A stretch of 64,000 nt of DNA, from the NCBI RefSeq assembly GCF_009601055.1, contig NZ_WITI01000002.1:1-64000 (forward strand), in the 5' to 3' direction. Positions 55,268 to 63,717 of this stretch are shown piece after piece. A model generated the notes under the pieces. The model did not search any database. It was given only the letters and a program-made list of their open reading frames with translations, and was not told the origin of the DNA. Numbering within the stretch: position 1 is the first letter of the stretch; each line of letters begins with the position of its first letter. Both the position numbers and the translations under genes were made by a program. The DNA comes from Lactococcus sp. dk101 (GTDB lineage: Bacteria > Bacillota > Bacilli > Lactobacillales > Streptococcaceae).

Positions 55268-55807
55268 ATGACTGAAACATACTGGAATGACGAGACGGTT
55301 CAGATAAAATATAGCTGGAAACCTAGTTTTTGGTCGGGACTTATTTTGTTTTTTCTAACTGCGCTAACCTGGCTTTTATTTCCTAACGGTTTTTTTTCAG
55401 GCACGAGTAATGTGCCAGATACTGTTTTGTATCTCTTTTGGACTGGTATTGGTCTTTACCTGCTTGTGTCAGGGCTTTTGCATAAGTCAAAATATTTACT
55501 GAAATATGACACTGATGGCATTAGCTTTTATCCCGGAACGAGCGGAGAGCAGAAGATTTATTGGCAAGAAATCGGAAAAATCGATTTGTTTGATTTTTAT
55601 GGGATGGGCGTTGATCCAAACAAAGGAAAGCTGTATCACTATTTCATGACAGATCGGCCAGAGCAGTTTCAAGAGTATTTTCGGATAAGGGATCATGAGT
55701 CAAAGGTTCTCTTTACCATGAGAAGTGCCTTACTGACGACGAAAAAAGATGAGTTACTCGATCAATTTGACCAGTATCTTGAAAAATATGGTCGTAAAGA
55801 GGAGTAG
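55268..55807 (+). CDS. Hypothetical protein with two membrane helices
   Basis: A 179-residue protein with a short N-terminal segment, two helices (SGLILFFLTALTWLLFP and VLYLFWTGIGLYLLVSGLL) and a cytoplasmic part of 100 residues with the beta-rich pattern of bacterial PH-like domains (YDTDGISFYPG, IYWQEIGKIDLFDFYG). ATG 55268 has GGGGAGAG upstream; an in-frame TTG 30 nt earlier is weaker. Inserted between prfA and prmC in the same direction. Confidence 0.72.
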   Translation: MTETYWNDETVQIKYSWKPSFWSGLILFFLTALTWLLFPNGFFSGTSNVPDTVLYLFWTGIGLYLLVSGLLHKSKYLLKYDTDGISFYPGTSGEQKIYWQEIGKIDLFDFYGMGVDPNKGKLYHYFMTDRPEQFQEYFRIRDHESKVLFTMRSALLTTKKDELLDQFDQYLEKYGRKEE

Positions 55808-55821
55808 GCTGAGGAGAAAGC

Positions 55822-56106
55822 ATGTGGATTTTGCATTGGATTGGTGGGTTGCAAAATGAATTGGTAATCAATGGTTCTGATTCGCTTCAAATTGAAAAAA
55901 TATATCGCAAAAGATACAAGCTATCCAAAGAGGAATGGCTTGCTTTTTTGCAAATGGACTTGACTGATGAGCTTCAAGAAGAACTCATCGAAATCAAAGA
56001 TCGAGTCAAAATGCAGGGGCGTCCGTATCAGCCAAGTCTTGATGAAGCCTACTGGAAATCAAGAGAAAAAGCATGGAAGAGTCATGAGAGGGGCAAAAGT
56101 GAGTAA
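55822..56106 (+). CDS. Hypothetical protein, 94 residues
   Basis: A small soluble, charged protein (WILHWIGGLQNELVINGSD start, RKRYKLSKEEWLAFLQMDL middle). GAGGAGAAAGC precedes ATG 55822. Its last 8 nt overlap the prmC start, so the two are probably translated in tandem. I do not recognise a family. Confidence 0.68.
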   Translation: MWILHWIGGLQNELVINGSDSLQIEKIYRKRYKLSKEEWLAFLQMDLTDELQEELIEIKDRVKMQGRPYQPSLDEAYWKSREKAWKSHERGKSE

Positions 56107-56923
56107 GGAATTATGGATTACCGTAGTCAAACAGTTGTCGTCAGAGCTGACAGAACCGTTTGAGTTAGAATTTGTCTGGCGAAACACACGTAACTTGTCA
56201 AAATTAGACTGGTTAAATCTGATGCGTGAAGAAATCTCAGCTGAGGATTTGTCAGAGCTTACGGCGATTTGTGAACAGCTTAAACAGCATGTGCCACCGC
56301 AATATCTGGTCGGTTGGGCTGAATTCTGTGACTTGAAATTCAAGGTTAACGAAAATGTCTTGATTCCAAGACAAGAAACAGAAGAATTGGTGTGCTTGAT
56401 TTTAGAAAATACAAGTGCAGAAAAACTTAATATTTTAGATGTTGGTACAGGTTCTGGTGCGATTGCGATTAGTTTAGCACACACAAGGCCAAATTGGAGC
56501 GTTACGGCTTCTGATTTATCCGAGGCTGCCTTAGCTGTGGCAAGTGAAAATGCCAAAGCCAATCAGGTTAAGATTGAGTGCATTCTTTCAGACGTTTTGT
56601 CAGCACTGACAGGACGAAAATTTGATCTGATTGTCTCCAATCCACCTTATATTGATTGGGCTGATCAAGACGAAGTTGATGTGTCAGTCATGACTTATGA
56701 GCCGAAGTCGGCATTATTTGCGGAAAACCGAGGCCTTGCTATCTACGAACGGCTTGCCAAGGAAGCACCGCAAGCACTGACGGAAAATGGACAAATTTAT
56801 TTGGAGATTGGCTACAAGCAAGGGCAAGCAGTCAAAAGTTTATTTGAACACGCTTTTCCAGATAAAGAAGTGATGCTTCATCAGGACTTTTTTGGCAAAG
56901 ACCGTATGGTAAGTGTCAGATGA
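56099..56923 (+). CDS. prmC: Release-factor glutamine methyltransferase
   Basis: A 274-residue SAM-dependent enzyme that methylates the GGQ glutamine of RF1 and RF2. The N-terminal helical domain is followed by DVGTGSGAIAISLA (SAM motif I) and the catalytic SNPPYI. GTG 56099 lies 4 nt after GAGAGGGG; earlier in-frame starts read into the upstream gene. It overlaps the next gene by 4 nt. It carries palindrome copies at 56139 and 56598. Confidence 0.94.
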   Translation: MSKELWITVVKQLSSELTEPFELEFVWRNTRNLSKLDWLNLMREEISAEDLSELTAICEQLKQHVPPQYLVGWAEFCDLKFKVNENVLIPRQETEELVCLILENTSAEKLNILDVGTGSGAIAISLAHTRPNWSVTASDLSEAALAVASENAKANQVKIECILSDVLSALTGRKFDLIVSNPPYIDWADQDEVDVSVMTYEPKSALFAENRGLAIYERLAKEAPQALTENGQIYLEIGYKQGQAVKSLFEHAFPDKEVMLHQDFFGKDRMVSVR

Positions 56924-57396
56924 AAAATGAAGCATTTCAGATCAAAGCAATTTTTGAGAATAAAAATCAGTTGCTTCCTTTGCTCCTCATTGGTGACGAA
57001 GATGAGCAAATGATAAGAAAATACTTAGAAAATGGAATCTGCTATGGCCTTTTTGAAAAAGAAGAGATAAGGGCAATTTTGGTAGTAAGTCAACAGAAAG
57101 AACGGATTGAAATCGAGAACTTGTCAGTGCTGACAGCTTATCAAAAGCAAGGCTTGGGAAGTCAGTTGCTCCAAGCGGTTTGTCAGATGTATGCTGAAAA
57201 TGAAATCGTGCTTGGGACTGACGACGTTTCAGGAAATGTTGACTTTTATGAGAAAAATGGTTTTGAAGTTTTTAAACGAGAAAAAAACTTTTTTCTTGAG
57301 CATTATCCAAGACCTCTTTTTGAAAATGGAGTACAATTAGTAGATAAGATTTATCTAAGAAGAACAGTTAAAGACCATGGAAAAGGAATAAAATGA
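56920..57396 (+). CDS. GNAT-family acetyltransferase
   Basis: A 158-residue acetyltransferase: acetyl-CoA site LTAYQKQGLGSQLLQAVCQM, then NVDFYEKNGFEVF. It is translationally coupled to prmC (ATGA overlap) and overlaps the next gene by 4 nt. The substrate is unknown; the place between PrmC and Sua5 recalls ribosomal or tRNA-related acetylases, but RimI motifs are not evident. Confidence 0.82.
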   Translation: MKNEAFQIKAIFENKNQLLPLLLIGDEDEQMIRKYLENGICYGLFEKEEIRAILVVSQQKERIEIENLSVLTAYQKQGLGSQLLQAVCQMYAENEIVLGTDDVSGNVDFYEKNGFEVFKREKNFFLEHYPRPLFENGVQLVDKIYLRRTVKDHGKGIK

Positions 57397-57725
57397 GCCT
57401 AGAAAATGATTTTAAAACGATGCAAGACATCTTGACACGAGAACTTTTAGATACCAAATCTGATCTTTCTGCAGGAAAATTGGAATCTGCCAATGAGAAA
57501 TTTGACTTTGTCAGCAAGGAAGTAACACGCTGGACAGAACGTCTTGAAGACCTCGAAGGCAGCCACCAAGGGATTGCAGGAATTATTTTCAGACATAAAT
57601 ATCATGTGCCTGAAGATCTTTTGCAGATGCGTGATGCTTTAGCAAAACAAGTGAAATCAATTCAGACGGAACTTGAGCGTGAAAATGAAAAAGCGCGCAA
57701 CAAAGCGGCACGTCATACTAGTTAA
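57393..57725 (+). CDS. Hypothetical coiled-coil protein, 110 residues
   Basis: A soluble, helical protein with heptad-like charged stretches (SAGKLESANEKFDFVSKEV, QVKSIQTELERENEKARNKA). Start ATG 57393 overlaps the upstream stop. It closes the prfA-prmC operon. No function recognised. Confidence 0.72.
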   Translation: MSLENDFKTMQDILTRELLDTKSDLSAGKLESANEKFDFVSKEVTRWTERLEDLEGSHQGIAGIIFRHKYHVPEDLLQMRDALAKQVKSIQTELERENEKARNKAARHTS

Positions 57726-57726
57726 C

Positions 57727-58030
57727 CTCTAAACGACCTTTAAGTCGTTTAGTAGATTAACTGCAAAGATACTGCCTTGCGCTTGCTTGCCTTTTTATCA
57801 GTCGCTTCAGCCTTTTTGCCAGTCGCTTTAGCGACTAGGCAAAACGGTCAAATGTTTTCAGCGACTATATAAAACGGACAAATCTTTTATGCGCAAGAAG
57901 TGGTTTGCGTTTACGCAAACTTTGCGATTGCGACTAACGAACTTGTTCGTGTAGTGAGCATCGACAGCGAAGCAACTTCTATATTTTTTAGAAGTTAAAC
58001 AGTATCAGAAAGCAAGAGAAATAAAAACAG
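57727..58030. repeat. Palindrome-rich intergenic region with dispersed repeat, copy 2
   Basis: The 338-nt gap before sua5 holds CTAAACGAC/GTCGTTTAG (57727-57752, terminator-like without T tract). The repeat shared with 24281 is at 57789-57890, here with a second internal copy of the AGCGACTA...AAAACGG-CAAAT-TTTT unit. GTTTGCGT/ACGCAAAC (57902-57919) and AACTTCTA/TAGAAGTT (57975-57999) follow. There is no gene. Confidence 0.7.
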
Positions 58031-58063
58031 AGTTATAAAACTCAAAAAGGGAGTAGTATTACA

Positions 58064-58666
58064 GTGGAAACACAAAACGCAATCGAAGCATTAAAATCAG
58101 GCGAACTCGCTATTTTGCCAACTGAAACAGTTTACGGACTTTTCGCAGACGCAACCAATGAATCAGCTGTTAAGAAATTATATGCGGTTAAAGGACGTCC
58201 AACGGAAAAAGCCTTGAACATGAACGTTTCAAGCTTCGATACAATTTTGAAATATTCAAAAAATCAACCTGCATATCTTGAAAAAATGGTGAAGACATTT
58301 TTGCCTGGACCATTGACGATCATTTTGGAAGCGTCAGAAAATGTACCTGAATGGATTCATATTGGGAAATCAACTGTTGGTTTCCGGATGCCAAAAATTG
58401 ATGCCACACAAGAAATTATTGCGGGCGTTGGTGTCTTAGTTGGCCCATCAGCAAATTTGACAGGAAGTCCAAGCCCACGTTTTTCAAGTGATTTGACCTC
58501 TGAAATTTTGGATAATGCTGCTGTAAGTATCTTTGATGATTCAGTCTATGGATTAGATACGACGATTATTGATTTAACGACCGAAGAACCTAAACTTTTA
58601 CGTCAGGGTGCGATTACAAGAGAAGAACTTTTGGCCGCAATTCCTGAATTACAAACGATTAAATAA
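58064..58666 (+). CDS. tsaC: L-threonylcarbamoyladenylate synthase (Sua5/YwlC/TsaC)
   Basis: A 200-residue YrdC-fold protein that makes threonylcarbamoyl-AMP, the first step of t6A at position 37 of ANN-reading tRNAs. Motifs: LPTETVYGL near residue 18, KGRP near 45, GPSANLTGSPSP near 128. AAAAAGGGAGTAG precedes GTG 58064. It lacks the C-terminal Sua5 domain, so it is the short TsaC form. Placement between prmC and glyA is typical for streptococci and lactococci. Confidence 0.94.
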   Translation: METQNAIEALKSGELAILPTETVYGLFADATNESAVKKLYAVKGRPTEKALNMNVSSFDTILKYSKNQPAYLEKMVKTFLPGPLTIILEASENVPEWIHIGKSTVGFRMPKIDATQEIIAGVGVLVGPSANLTGSPSPRFSSDLTSEILDNAAVSIFDDSVYGLDTTIIDLTTEEPKLLRQGAITREELLAAIPELQTIK

Positions 58667-58738
58667 GTTGATTTCTACCGAGTGCTAACTTAGGCTTGAC
58701 ATGATATAATAGAGGCATCAATAAAAAAGGAGTGACCC

Positions 58739-59986
58739 ATGATTTTTGATAAAGAAAATTTTGAAGCATTTGACCCTGAACTTTGGACAGCCGTCCACGA
58801 AGAAGAAGAAAGACAAGAAAAAAATATTGAGCTGATTGCTTCTGAAAACATTGTTTCCAAAGCAGTTTTAGCCGCTCAAGGCTCTGTTTTGACCAACAAA
58901 TACGCTGAAGGTTATCCTGTAAAACGCTACTATGGCGGAACAGAATTTGTTGATAAGGTTGAAAACTTGGCGATTGAACGTGCGAAAGAACTTTTTGACG
59001 CTAAATTTGCGAATGTTCAACCTCACTCAGGTTCACAAGCCAATGCTGCTGCTTATATGGCATTAATTGAACCTGGCGATACCGTCATGGGAATGGACTT
59101 GAATGCTGGTGGTCATTTGACACACGGCTCAAGCGTTAATTTCTCAGGTAAGACTTATCATTTTGTGCCTTATGGCGTTAATCCTGAAACTGAAATGCTT
59201 GACTATGATGCAATTATGGCTCAGGCAAAAGAAGTACACCCTAAATTGATTGTGGCTGGTGCTTCAGCATATTCACGCGTGATTGATTTTGCGAAATTCC
59301 GTGAAATTGCGGATGCTGTAGGCAGTAAATTGATGGTTGACATGGCACACATTGCAGGGCTTGTCGCTGTTGGTGCACATCCAAGTCCAATGCCTTACGC
59401 TGATCTTGTAACGACGACAACGCACAAAACTTTGCGTGGTCCTCGTGGAGGAATGATTTTGACCAATGATGAAGCATTGGCAAAGAAAATCAATTCAGCG
59501 ATTTTCCCTGGTTCACAAGGTGGGCCTTTGATGCATGTGATTGCTGGTAAAGCTGTCGCATTTAAAGAAGCATTGGCACCTGAATTTAAAGATTATATTG
59601 AACAAGTCGTGAAAAACACGGCTGTCATGTCTGACGAATTTACCAAAGAAGGATTGCACGTTATCACTGGCGGCACAGACAATCATTTGTTAAACATGGA
59701 AGTTTTGTCACTTGGCATTAACGGAAAAGAAGCACAAGATTTACTTGATGGCGTTTATATCACCTTGAATAAAGAAGCCATTCCAAATGAAACTTTATCA
59801 CCATTCAAAACATCAGGTGTTCGAATTGGTGCCGCTGCCATGACTTCTCGTGGCTTCAAAGAAGATGAAGCCCGTCAAGTTGCCCATTTAGTTACGAAAG
59901 CATTAAAAAATCACGATGACCAAAAGGCATTGGATGAAGTACGTCAAGCTGTACTTGACTTGACAAAACGCTTCCCTTTGTATTAA
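58739..59986 (+). CDS. glyA: Serine hydroxymethyltransferase
   Basis: A 415-residue PLP enzyme that converts serine and tetrahydrofolate to glycine and methylene-THF. Key segments: [29 protein letters not shown] and the PLP-lysine motif [15 protein letters not shown] (near residue 225). AAAAAGGAGTGACCC precedes ATG 58739. The promoter shows an extended -10 (TGA-TATAAT, 58702-58710). Confidence 0.98.
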   Translation: MIFDKENFEAFDPELWTAVHEEEERQEKNIELIASENIVSKAVLAAQGSVLTNKYAEGYPVKRYYGGTEFVDKVENLAIERAKELFDAKFANVQPHSGSQANAAAYMALIEPGDTVMGMDLNAGGHLTHGSSVNFSGKTYHFVPYGVNPETEMLDYDAIMAQAKEVHPKLIVAGASAYSRVIDFAKFREIADAVGSKLMVDMAHIAGLVAVGAHPSPMPYADLVTTTTHKTLRGPRGGMILTNDEALAKKINSAIFPGSQGGPLMHVIAGKAVAFKEALAPEFKDYIEQVVKNTAVMSDEFTKEGLHVITGGTDNHLLNMEVLSLGINGKEAQDLLDGVYITLNKEAIPNETLSPFKTSGVRIGAAAMTSRGFKEDEARQVAHLVTKALKNHDDQKALDEVRQAVLDLTKRFPLY

Positions 59987-60098
59987 AATTAAGACTATAA
60001 AAATGAAATCAAGTTGATAGCATAAATCTCGACTGTTAAATTATTCAACGTTCCCTTGTGGAAAATAAATGCTATCAGAAAGAATCCAGGTAAGTGAT

Positions 60099-60701
60099 AT
60101 GTTTAAAAAAATCGTAAAATTAGCCATGCTGGTACTGCTTGTACTTGCAGCTTTTTACGTGTACCGCGTGCATCAAAATGTCAAACACGTGATGACTTAT
60201 AAGTCAGCTGTTGAGGCAAGTCTTAAAAAGCAAGGTCTGCAAGGAGATACCAACCTAGCCCTTGCCATTATTTATACGGAAACAAAAGGGAAGAATGTTG
60301 ATATCATGCAGTCAAGTGAAAGTTTGACTGGCCAAAAAGATACCATCATGACAGAGGCAGAAAGTATCCATCAAGGGCTGTCAAATCTGACGAAAGTCTT
60401 GCAATATGCAGATGAAAAAAATGTTGATGTTTGGGCAGGTGTCCAAGCTTACAATTATGGCAAGTCTTATGTCGATTATGTGGCAAAAAATGGTGGGCAA
60501 AACACACTAGCCTTGTCAAAGGCCTATTCAAGAGATGTTGTGGCGCCAAGTCTTGGCAATACAACAGGAGCAACTTATTATCATATCACGCTAGATTCGC
60601 TTTGGTTCAATCAAGGCAAGCTTTATGTTGATGGCGGCAATATGTTTTATGCGCGTGAAGTGCGGATGAACATGTATTTGTTGCGCTATTTAAACTGGTA
60701 A
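60099..60701 (+). CDS. Lysozyme-like cell-wall protein
   Basis: A 200-residue protein: one N-terminal membrane helix (MLVLLVLAAFYVYRV) and an outside domain of the lysozyme-like family seen in Streptococcaceae (ALAIIYTETKGKNVDIMQSSES, VQAYNYGKSYVDYVAKNGG, with the catalytic Glu in YTETKG). It probably trims peptidoglycan at the membrane. ATG 60099 follows CAGGTAAG; an in-frame ATG ten codons upstream is less likely. It lies 112 nt after glyA, with a terminator at the end. Confidence 0.85.
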   Translation: MFKKIVKLAMLVLLVLAAFYVYRVHQNVKHVMTYKSAVEASLKKQGLQGDTNLALAIIYTETKGKNVDIMQSSESLTGQKDTIMTEAESIHQGLSNLTKVLQYADEKNVDVWAGVQAYNYGKSYVDYVAKNGGQNTLALSKAYSRDVVAPSLGNTTGATYYHITLDSLWFNQGKLYVDGGNMFYAREVRMNMYLLRYLNW

Positions 60702-60705
60702 ACTA

Positions 60706-60735
60706 AAAAACTGTCAGAGCTGACAGTTTTTTTAA
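60706..60735. terminator. Bidirectional terminator
   Basis: AAAAAACTGTCAG-AG-CTGACAGTTTTTTT; an exact palindrome copy serves the lysozyme-like gene and the convergent acylphosphatase gene. Confidence 0.92.
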
Positions 60736-61025
60736 TAGGCTTGATAAGAAATGTTGAAATCATGAAAATCATCAAATGCAGCAGGAATGCTTTCCAAATA
60801 AGTGACTTTCGCAAACGGACTTCGTTTGGGGCCATTTCTGATTAAAGTGATGAAGTGATTGAGACGCTCTGCGTCATCAGCTTGAGCTAAAATGCCCACG
60901 CTACCGTCGTCGTTATTCCAGACACGACCATAAATGCCACCGACTTGTTGGGCTGTTGCAATCACAAAATAACGAAAGCCAACGCCTTGAACACGGCCTG
61001 AAACGATAATTTTAGTTTTAAAAAT
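60732..61025 (-). CDS. acyP: Acylphosphatase with apparent ATT start codon
   Basis: Acylphosphatase hydrolyses carboxyl-phosphate bonds. The full signature is in frame: VSGRVQGVGFRYF with the catalytic Arg, GGIYGRVWNNDDGSV with the catalytic Asn. The only standard start in frame (GTG 60965) would cut away the VQGVGFR loop. GGAGGTGAA (61039-61031) stands 9 nt before ATT 61025-61023, where the Met of this family should be. Either ATT is used as a rare start or ATG was lost by one change. With ATT the protein has 97 residues, the normal size. Confidence 0.82.
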   Translation of the reverse strand: MFKTKIIVSGRVQGVGFRYFVIATAQQVGGIYGRVWNNDDGSVGILAQADDAERLNHFITLIRNGPKRSPFAKVTYLESIPAAFDDFHDFNISYQAY

Positions 61026-61167
61026 TAGGATTCACCTCCAATCTATAAAAATTGAAATAAAGCAAAGTCAAAGAATAAAAATATCTTGCTCTTCTGAGAG
61101 ACATTTTTGTTCAGGGAATTTTTGTCTTGTAGTGTTGAAATAGTCATAGAATAGCTCCATTTGCCAA

Positions 61168-61176
61168 AATTATAAC
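61168..61176 (-). promoter_or_regulatory. Extended -10 of the acyP promoter
   Basis: Minus strand TGT-TATAAT, giving a leader of about 135 nt before the acyP start. Confidence 0.5.
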
Positions 61177-61204
61177 ATAAAAAAGAGCAAGTTTCATGAA
61201 ATTT

Positions 61205-61213
61205 TGTTAAAAT
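61205..61213 (+). promoter_or_regulatory. Extended -10 just before the RNA methyltransferase gene
   Basis: TGT-TAAAAT ends 6 nt before ATG 61220, so the transcript should begin at or next to the start codon. No ribosome-binding site lies between. Confidence 0.55.
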
Positions 61214-61219
61214 GAATTT

Positions 61220-61957
61220 ATGGAAATGATAACGTCTAAGGACAATAAAAAAATTAAAGAAACCAAGAAACTTTTGACGAGAAAAGGGCGCAAGCAAGCT
61301 GGAAATTACTTGATTGAAGGCTTTCATTTGTTCAATGAAGCGCTAGCAGCCAAGGCTGAATTGGTTGAGGTCTTTGTCAGCTCTGACAAGACAGATAAGC
61401 TGCCAAAAGGGGTTGATTTCATCGAAACAAGTCCTGAGGTTTTGAAAAGTTTGTCAGAAACAGGAACACCTCAAGGAATTGTGGCTGTCGTTAAAAATAC
61501 GGCTCCTGCCGCTTTTACATTAAATAAAATTTTGATTCTGGAAAATGTTCAAGATCCTGGAAATGTCGGTACCATGATCCGAACGGCTGACGCTGCTGGA
61601 TTTGATGCTGTCATCACGACTGAAGATACCGCAGATATTTACAGTCCAAAAGTGATGCGTTCAATGCAGGGCAGCAATTTTCATCTGTCCGTACTGACAG
61701 GTCAGTCGGCTTTGGAAGTTTTTTCTGAAATGAAAGAAGCTGGCTTACCACTTTTGGTCACGACTTTATCTGCTGAATCTAGTGATTATAAAAAGTTGAG
61801 CTACGACCGTTTTGCACTTGTCATGGGCAATGAAGGCAATGGCGTGAGCGAATTGGCAGTCGGACAAGCAGACCAACTGGTGCATATCGAAATGCCAGGT
61901 CAAGCCGAATCACTCAATGTGGCAGTTGCAGCTGGGATTTTGATGTTTAGTTTATAA
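61220..61957 (+). CDS. TrmH/SpoU-family RNA 2'-O-methyltransferase
   Basis: A 245-residue SPOUT enzyme: an N-terminal L30e-like RNA-binding part (TSKDNKKIKETKKLLTRKGR, then YLIEGFHLFNEAL) and the knotted SAM domain with ENVQDPGNVGTMIRTADAAG, VMGNEGNGVS and MPGQAESLNVAVAAGILMF. It methylates a ribose in rRNA or tRNA; the exact site cannot be told. Divergent from acyP, the usual pairing in lactococci and streptococci. No Shine-Dalgarno is visible. Confidence 0.92.
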   Translation: MEMITSKDNKKIKETKKLLTRKGRKQAGNYLIEGFHLFNEALAAKAELVEVFVSSDKTDKLPKGVDFIETSPEVLKSLSETGTPQGIVAVVKNTAPAAFTLNKILILENVQDPGNVGTMIRTADAAGFDAVITTEDTADIYSPKVMRSMQGSNFHLSVLTGQSALEVFSEMKEAGLPLLVTTLSAESSDYKKLSYDRFALVMGNEGNGVSELAVGQADQLVHIEMPGQAESLNVAVAAGILMFSL

Positions 61958-61967
61958 AAATGAATTA

Positions 61968-61998
61968 AAAAAACTGTCAGAACTGACAGTTTTTTATT
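61968..61998. terminator. Bidirectional terminator
   Basis: AAAAACTGTCAG-AA-CTGACAGTTTTTT, an exact palindrome copy between convergent genes. Confidence 0.92.
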
Positions 61999-62007
61999 GT
62001 ACTTTTA

Positions 62008-62454
62008 TTAAAGGTCAAAGTGAGTGGCAAGCTGTTCAGCGAAGGCTTCCAAGTGTTCTTCGTCCTCATCTTCTGGTGACAAGTCAACACGGACAATGTC
62101 AGCACCTTTTGTCGCACCTGTCATCAACATGCGTTCTTCAAACATGTCAATACAGATACAGAAATCATCGTAAAATGTATCGCCAGAACCAAAACAACCA
62201 AAGATTTTGCCAGTCAAATCAGTGTCAGCTAAATCTTCGTACAAATCAACGATTTCATCTGGCAATTCACCATCGCCATAAGTATAAGTTCCAACAGCAA
62301 TCAAATCAGCGTCTTCCAAATCAGATGCATCAACAGATGAGCATTCGTCACATTCAACTTCAAAGCCAAGTTCTTCAAGCTTGTCTGCGACAATATCCGC
62401 ACACGCTTCGGTGTTTCCAGTCATACTTGCATATACAATTTTTGCTAAAGCCAT
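62008..62454 (-). CDS. Flavodoxin
   Basis: A 148-residue FMN electron carrier, strongly acidic. The FMN phosphate loop is ASMTGNTE (residues 9-16), with TYTYGDGELPDE and CFGSGDTFYDDFC around the isoalloxazine. AGAGGATTAAAA precedes ATG 62454, and an extended -10 (TGA-TATAAT on the minus strand) sits at 62500-62492. Confidence 0.95.
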   Translation of the reverse strand: MALAKIVYASMTGNTEACADIVADKLEELGFEVECDECSSVDASDLEDADLIAVGTYTYGDGELPDEIVDLYEDLADTDLTGKIFGCFGSGDTFYDDFCICIDMFEERMLMTGATKGADIVRVDLSPEDEDEEHLEAFAEQLATHFDL

Positions 62455-62793
62455 TTTTAATCCTCTTATTTCAGATTTATTGATTAATCAAATTATATCA
62501 ATTTTTCACAAAAAAAACATGAAAAAATCATTTATTAGCGAAAAGGACTTGAAAAACGATGAAAAAAGAGCTGAAATAGCAGGATAACACAGGATTGTAG
62601 AAAAAAGTTTGTGATTTGTGGTAAAATAAAGTGTATTTATAAGAAACAAGATTTTGAAAAGGCTCATGATTTTTTGAAATTAGCGTAGCAGTTGATGATA
62701 AATACCAGCTGAATGCGTCATGAAACCCAATTTTCAATTAAAGTATGCGTCACTTCAAAATAAATTTAAAAACAAAAGAAAGAAGTAATTATC
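62455..62793. other. Intergenic region between flavodoxin and map
   Basis: Of 339 nt, the left part carries the flavodoxin promoter (minus strand). An extended -10 TGG-TAAAAT (62619-62627) points toward map and would give a leader of about 160 nt. I see no gene, riboswitch or terminator. Confidence 0.5.
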
Positions 62794-63651
62794 GTGATTA
62801 CACTTAAATCTGCTCGTGAAATCGAACAAATGCAACGTTCATGTGATATTCTTGCTGGAATTCATATTGGATTGCGTGATCTTATTAAGCCAGGCATTGA
62901 CATGTGGGAGATTGAAGAATATGTCCGCAAGGTTTGTAAAGAAAAAAACGTTATCCCAATGCAAATTGGTGTTGACGGTGCCATGATGGACTATCCTTAT
63001 GCGACTTGTTGTTGTTTGAATGACGAAGTGGCACATAGTTTCCCGCGTCATCAAACACTTAAAGATGGTGATTTGATTAAAGTTGACATGGTTTTAGGCC
63101 TCATCGAAGATGACTATGCTGACATGAAAAAAGTTGACTTCAACGATACCAAGAAAATGAAAGCAATCATGGAAGGTTTCCGTGGTGGTGTGGCTGACTC
63201 TTGTTGGGCATACGCTGTTGGTGACGCACCAAAAGAAGTGACTGATTTGATGAATGTGACACGTGAATGTCTCTATCGAGGCATTGAAGCGGCACAAGTG
63301 GGCAATCGTATTGGAGATATTGGTGCAGCCATTCAAGAATATGCAGAAGGCCTTGGTTATGGCGTTGTTCGCGACCTTTGCGGACATGGCGTTGGGCCAA
63401 CCATGCATGAAGAACCTTTGATTCCTCACTTTGGTAAAGCAGGACGCGGCCTTCGTTTGCGCGAAGGAATGGTCATTACAGTTGAGCCAATGATTAACAC
63501 AGGCACTTGGCGTGTGGTGGAAGATGAAGAAACAGGTTGGGGCTTTAAGACAGAAGACGGTGGTCTTTCATGTCAATACGAGCACCAATTTGTCATTACA
63601 AAAGATGGTCCAGTCATCTTGACTTCTCAAGGTGAAGAACGGACTTATTAA
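62794..63651 (+). CDS. map: Methionine aminopeptidase
   Basis: A 285-residue type I MetAP that removes the N-terminal Met after Def has acted. Metal ligands are visible: Asp in DMVLGLIEDDYAD region, His in CGHGVGPTMHEEP, Glu in TVEPMINTG and Glu in YEHQFVIT. The insert between residues 100 and 130 is longer than in E. coli, as in other lactic cocci. AAAGAAAGAAG precedes GTG 62794. Confidence 0.96.
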   Translation: MITLKSAREIEQMQRSCDILAGIHIGLRDLIKPGIDMWEIEEYVRKVCKEKNVIPMQIGVDGAMMDYPYATCCCLNDEVAHSFPRHQTLKDGDLIKVDMVLGLIEDDYADMKKVDFNDTKKMKAIMEGFRGGVADSCWAYAVGDAPKEVTDLMNVTRECLYRGIEAAQVGNRIGDIGAAIQEYAEGLGYGVVRDLCGHGVGPTMHEEPLIPHFGKAGRGLRLREGMVITVEPMINTGTWRVVEDEETGWGFKTEDGGLSCQYEHQFVITKDGPVILTSQGEERTY

Positions 63652-63717
63652 GCATTAAGAAGTAAGGAGCAGCCATTTTTTAAATGACTGGTGTTCAACA
63701 TGAGAAAAAGAGACAAG

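Noticed and set aside
55967-56098. Longer start for prmC at 55967
   Set aside because: It would run through the upstream gene in another frame and lacks a ribosome-binding site; GTG 56099 has GAGAGGGG before it and gives the normal length.
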